Origin: Balneolaceae bacterium
Lineage (GTDB): Bacteria > Bacteroidota > Rhodothermia > Balneolales > Balneolaceae
Direction: 5' to 3'
DNA: 7,006 nt
Assembly: GCA_007118525.1 (NCBI GenBank)
Contig: SKRK01000130.1
Location: 1 to 7,006, forward strand
Part shown: positions 5,085 to 7,006 of the stretch, one piece after another
Layout of the letters: every line of letters starts with the position of its first letter
Position numbering within the stretch: position 1 is the first letter of the stretch
Position numbers and translations under genes: made by a program
Notes under the pieces: model-generated
What the model saw: the letters and a program-made list of their open reading frames with translations, nothing else
What the model was told of the DNA's origin: nothing
Databases searched by the model: none

Positions 5085-7006
5085 ATGCCATCAAAAAAAT
5101 TCAACATCCAAAACGTCCTCATCCTCGGCTCCGGTGTTATGGGCAGCCAGATCGCCGCACACTGCGTGAATGCCGGATTGAAGGTAAAACTGCTCGACCT
5201 GAAATCGGATGATCCGAAAAGGCCAAACAAGACAGCGGAAGAGAGTATTCAAAAACTGGCCAAAATGAATCCAGCGCCATTGGCTGACCCGGACTGGGCG
5301 GATCGAATCGCACCCGGTAATTTTGAGGATCATCTCGAATGGGCAGCTGATGCCGACTGGATCTGCGAGGTGATCGTTGAACGGATGGACATCAAAAAGG
5401 AGATGATGGCGAAGCTGGAGAAGGTGCGCAAGCCGGGTACTATTGTCAGCTCCAACACATCAGGTCTGCCGATTTCGGAAATCAGTGAAGAGGTGTCGGA
5501 TGAGTTTAAGGCGCATTTCCTGGGCACGCACTTCTTTAACCCTCCGCGCTATATGAAGCTGCTTGAGATTATTCCGACGAAGAAGACGGATGATGCCGTG
5601 GTCGACTATATGACCGGCTTCTGCGAAAAAATTCTTGGAAAGGGCACGGTGCTCTGTAAGGATACCCCTAACTTTATCGCCAACCGGATCGGCGTCTTTT
5701 CAATGGCGGCGATGATGCCGTGGTTTTTTAACGGGACATTCCGCGCTGAGGAGATCGACTTTCTCACAGGAACCCTTACAGGCTATTCCAAAGCCGCAAC
5801 TTTCCGAACTGCAGACATGGCCGGGCTGGATGTGATCAATCACGTATCTGAAAATCTCTATCCTGCTATACCGGATGATGAGCGAAGGGAAGCGTTCAAG
5901 CTGCCGGAGTCCTTTAAGAAGATGGTGGAGAAGGGTGCTCATGGCAACAAGAAGGGGCATGGGTTTTATAAAAAAGTGAAGGGTGAAAAGGGAAATGAAT
6001 ACCATGTGATAGATCCCGAAACGCTGGAGTATGAGAAGCAGCAGGATGTTTCGTTTGAATCTGCCGGTAAAGCCAAAAAGGAGTACAAAACGCCTGGTGA
6101 GCGACTCAAATTTCTGGTTAATCAGGATGATAAAGCCGGGAATTTTTTGTGGGAGATCCATTGCGATCTGCTGCTCTATTCGGCGAACCGCATTCCGGAG
6201 ATCACAAATTCTGTGGAGGCGATCGACCGCGCCATGCAGTGGGGTTTTAACTGGGAGCTCGGGCCTTTTCAGCGGTGGGATGCGATTGGGGTAGAAGATT
6301 CTGTAAAACGAATGGAGAAGGAAGGCCGATCGGTTCCTGAATCTGTGAAGAAAATGCTGAAGAGCGGCAGAATATCATTTTATAAGGACGATGGTTCCGT
6401 TTACAATCTGGCCTCGGGGGAAGTGGATCAACTGACCCCGCCTGCGAAAGGAGCAGTCACGGCTGCTTCACTTAAGCGAAACAATAAAGAGGTGTGGGGC
6501 AACAAGAGTGCCGGCCTGTATGATATGGGCGATGGCGTTGCGCTTTTCGAATTCCGCACCAAACAGCAGACGCTTGGGTTTGAGCTGGTTCAATCTGTAG
6601 ATATGGTGTGCGAAATAGTTGCTGAAAAATTTGACGCACTGGTAATAGGACATGATCATGAGAATTTTAGCTACGGAGCAAATCTTGCCGAGGCAGGTCA
6701 GGCACTGCAAAGCGGTGACTTTGGCAAAATCAATGAGGCGGTTGAGAATTTTCAGCGGGTGGCTGTTGGGTTAAGATATCAGCCGTTTCCGGTGATTGCC
6801 GCCGCATCGGGCCGTTGCTTCGGCGGTGGCGTGGAGTTTATGATCCATTGCGACAAGGTGGTGGCCCATCATGAACTCTACTGCGGACTCGTTGAACTGG
6901 GCGTTGGATTGATCCCGGCAGGTGGCGGCACCAAGGAGCTGCTTCTCCGGGCGATGGAGAAGGTAAAGGAGGAAGAAGATGCCGATCCGCTGCCATACCT
7001 GAAAGA
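5085..7006 (+). CDS. fadN: 3-hydroxyacyl-CoA dehydrogenase/enoyl-CoA hydratase, FadN type (3' truncated by window)
   Basis: The frame is open from the ATG at 5085 to the window end: 640 codons of a protein that in this family has about 790 residues. It performs two beta-oxidation steps, hydration of trans-2-enoyl-CoA and NAD-dependent oxidation of L-3-hydroxyacyl-CoA. The dehydrogenase comes first: Rossmann fold with LILGSGVMGSQIA (12-24), SNTSG (123-127), GTHFFNPPRYMKLLEIIPTK (147-166) with catalytic H149 and E161, and KDTPNFIANRI (192-202) with N200. A first helical domain has GYSKAATFRTADMAGLD (233-249) and a second spans about 338-425. The crotonase domain starts near 466, with FGGGVE (E584) and GLVELGVG (E604), the two hydratase glutamates at the expected 20-residue spacing. 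Both activities should therefore be intact. This order is that of Bacillus FadN, the reverse of E. coli FadB/FadJ. There is no Shine-Dalgarno before the ATG. A thiolase and an acyl-CoA dehydrogenase would be expected next, off the edge. Confidence 0.95.
   Translation, partial: MPSKKFNIQNVLILGSGVMGSQIAAHCVNAGLKVKLLDLKSDDPKRPNKTAEESIQKLAKMNPAPLADPDWADRIAPGNFEDHLEWAADADWICEVIVERMDIKKEMMAKLEKVRKPGTIVSSNTSGLPISEISEEVSDEFKAHFLGTHFFNPPRYMKLLEIIPTKKTDDAVVDYMTGFCEKILGKGTVLCKDTPNFIANRIGVFSMAAMMPWFFNGTFRAEEIDFLTGTLTGYSKAATFRTADMAGLDVINHVSENLYPAIPDDERREAFKLPESFKKMVEKGAHGNKKGHGFYKKVKGEKGNEYHVIDPETLEYEKQQDVSFESAGKAKKEYKTPGERLKFLVNQDDKAGNFLWEIHCDLLLYSANRIPEITNSVEAIDRAMQWGFNWELGPFQRWDAIGVEDSVKRMEKEGRSVPESVKKMLKSGRISFYKDDGSVYNLASGEVDQLTPPAKGAVTAASLKRNNKEVWGNKSAGLYDMGDGVALFEFRTKQQTLGFELVQSVDMVCEIVAEKFDALVIGHDHENFSYGANLAEAGQALQSGDFGKINEAVENFQRVAVGLRYQPFPVIAAASGRCFGGGVEFMIHCDKVVAHHELYCGLVELGVGLIPAGGGTKELLLRAMEKVKEEEDADPLPYLK

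Noticed and set aside
4806..5230. Minus-strand frames across the fadD-fadN gap
   Set aside because: They run through repeat DNA and the start of fadN, and have low-complexity proline/threonine/serine-rich translations with no ribosome site.
5700..6161. Minus-strand frame of 153 codons inside fadN
   Set aside because: The plus strand here encodes the conserved dehydrogenase C-terminal domains without a break. The antisense frame has a random-looking composition.

Overview
The window reads as a chromosomal stretch from an aerobic heterotroph, most likely of the Bacteroidota/Balneolota (FCB) side of the tree. The pointers are moderate G+C by eye, A-rich sequence rather than a Shine-Dalgarno in front of most starts, and repeat-rich intergenic DNA (a heptamer tandem repeat and a CCCCTCC/GAGGGG-type element) of a style I associate with that group. 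This placement is an inference; no rRNA or other phylogenetic marker is present.

Left part (1-1348, minus strand): two genes of the multicomponent phenylacetyl-CoA 1,2-epoxidase, paaA (catalytic diiron subunit) followed by paaB. The rest of the operon (paaC and beyond) would lie off the left edge. The 84-bp paaA-paaB gap holds a perfect 8-bp inverted repeat. The 356-bp region in front of paaA has no gene but contains several inverted repeats.

Middle (1705-2870): a cysteine-free 240-residue protein of unknown function on the plus strand, with the only textbook Shine-Dalgarno in the window. It converges, with 8 bp between stop codons, on a minus-strand hotdog thioesterase of the YdiI/EntH type.

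Right part (3056-7006, plus strand): a complete long-chain acyl-CoA synthetase, then the first 640 codons of a bifunctional 3-hydroxyacyl-CoA dehydrogenase/enoyl-CoA hydratase with the FadN domain order, cut by the window edge. Together they look like the head of a fatty-acid beta-oxidation cluster: activation, then hydration and oxidation. A 19-bp near-perfect palindrome lies about 35 bp before the synthetase and is a good operator candidate. The 241-bp gap between the two genes is filled by repeats, including what looks like a 47-bp palindromic insertion nested inside an older repeat.

Functionally the theme is CoA-thioester catabolism: aromatic ring epoxidation, acyl-CoA hydrolysis, fatty-acid activation and beta-oxidation. 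I found no CRISPR array, tRNA, rRNA or intact transposase. The enzymes belong to known families. The less ordinary material is the unknown gene and the intergenic palindromes and repeats.
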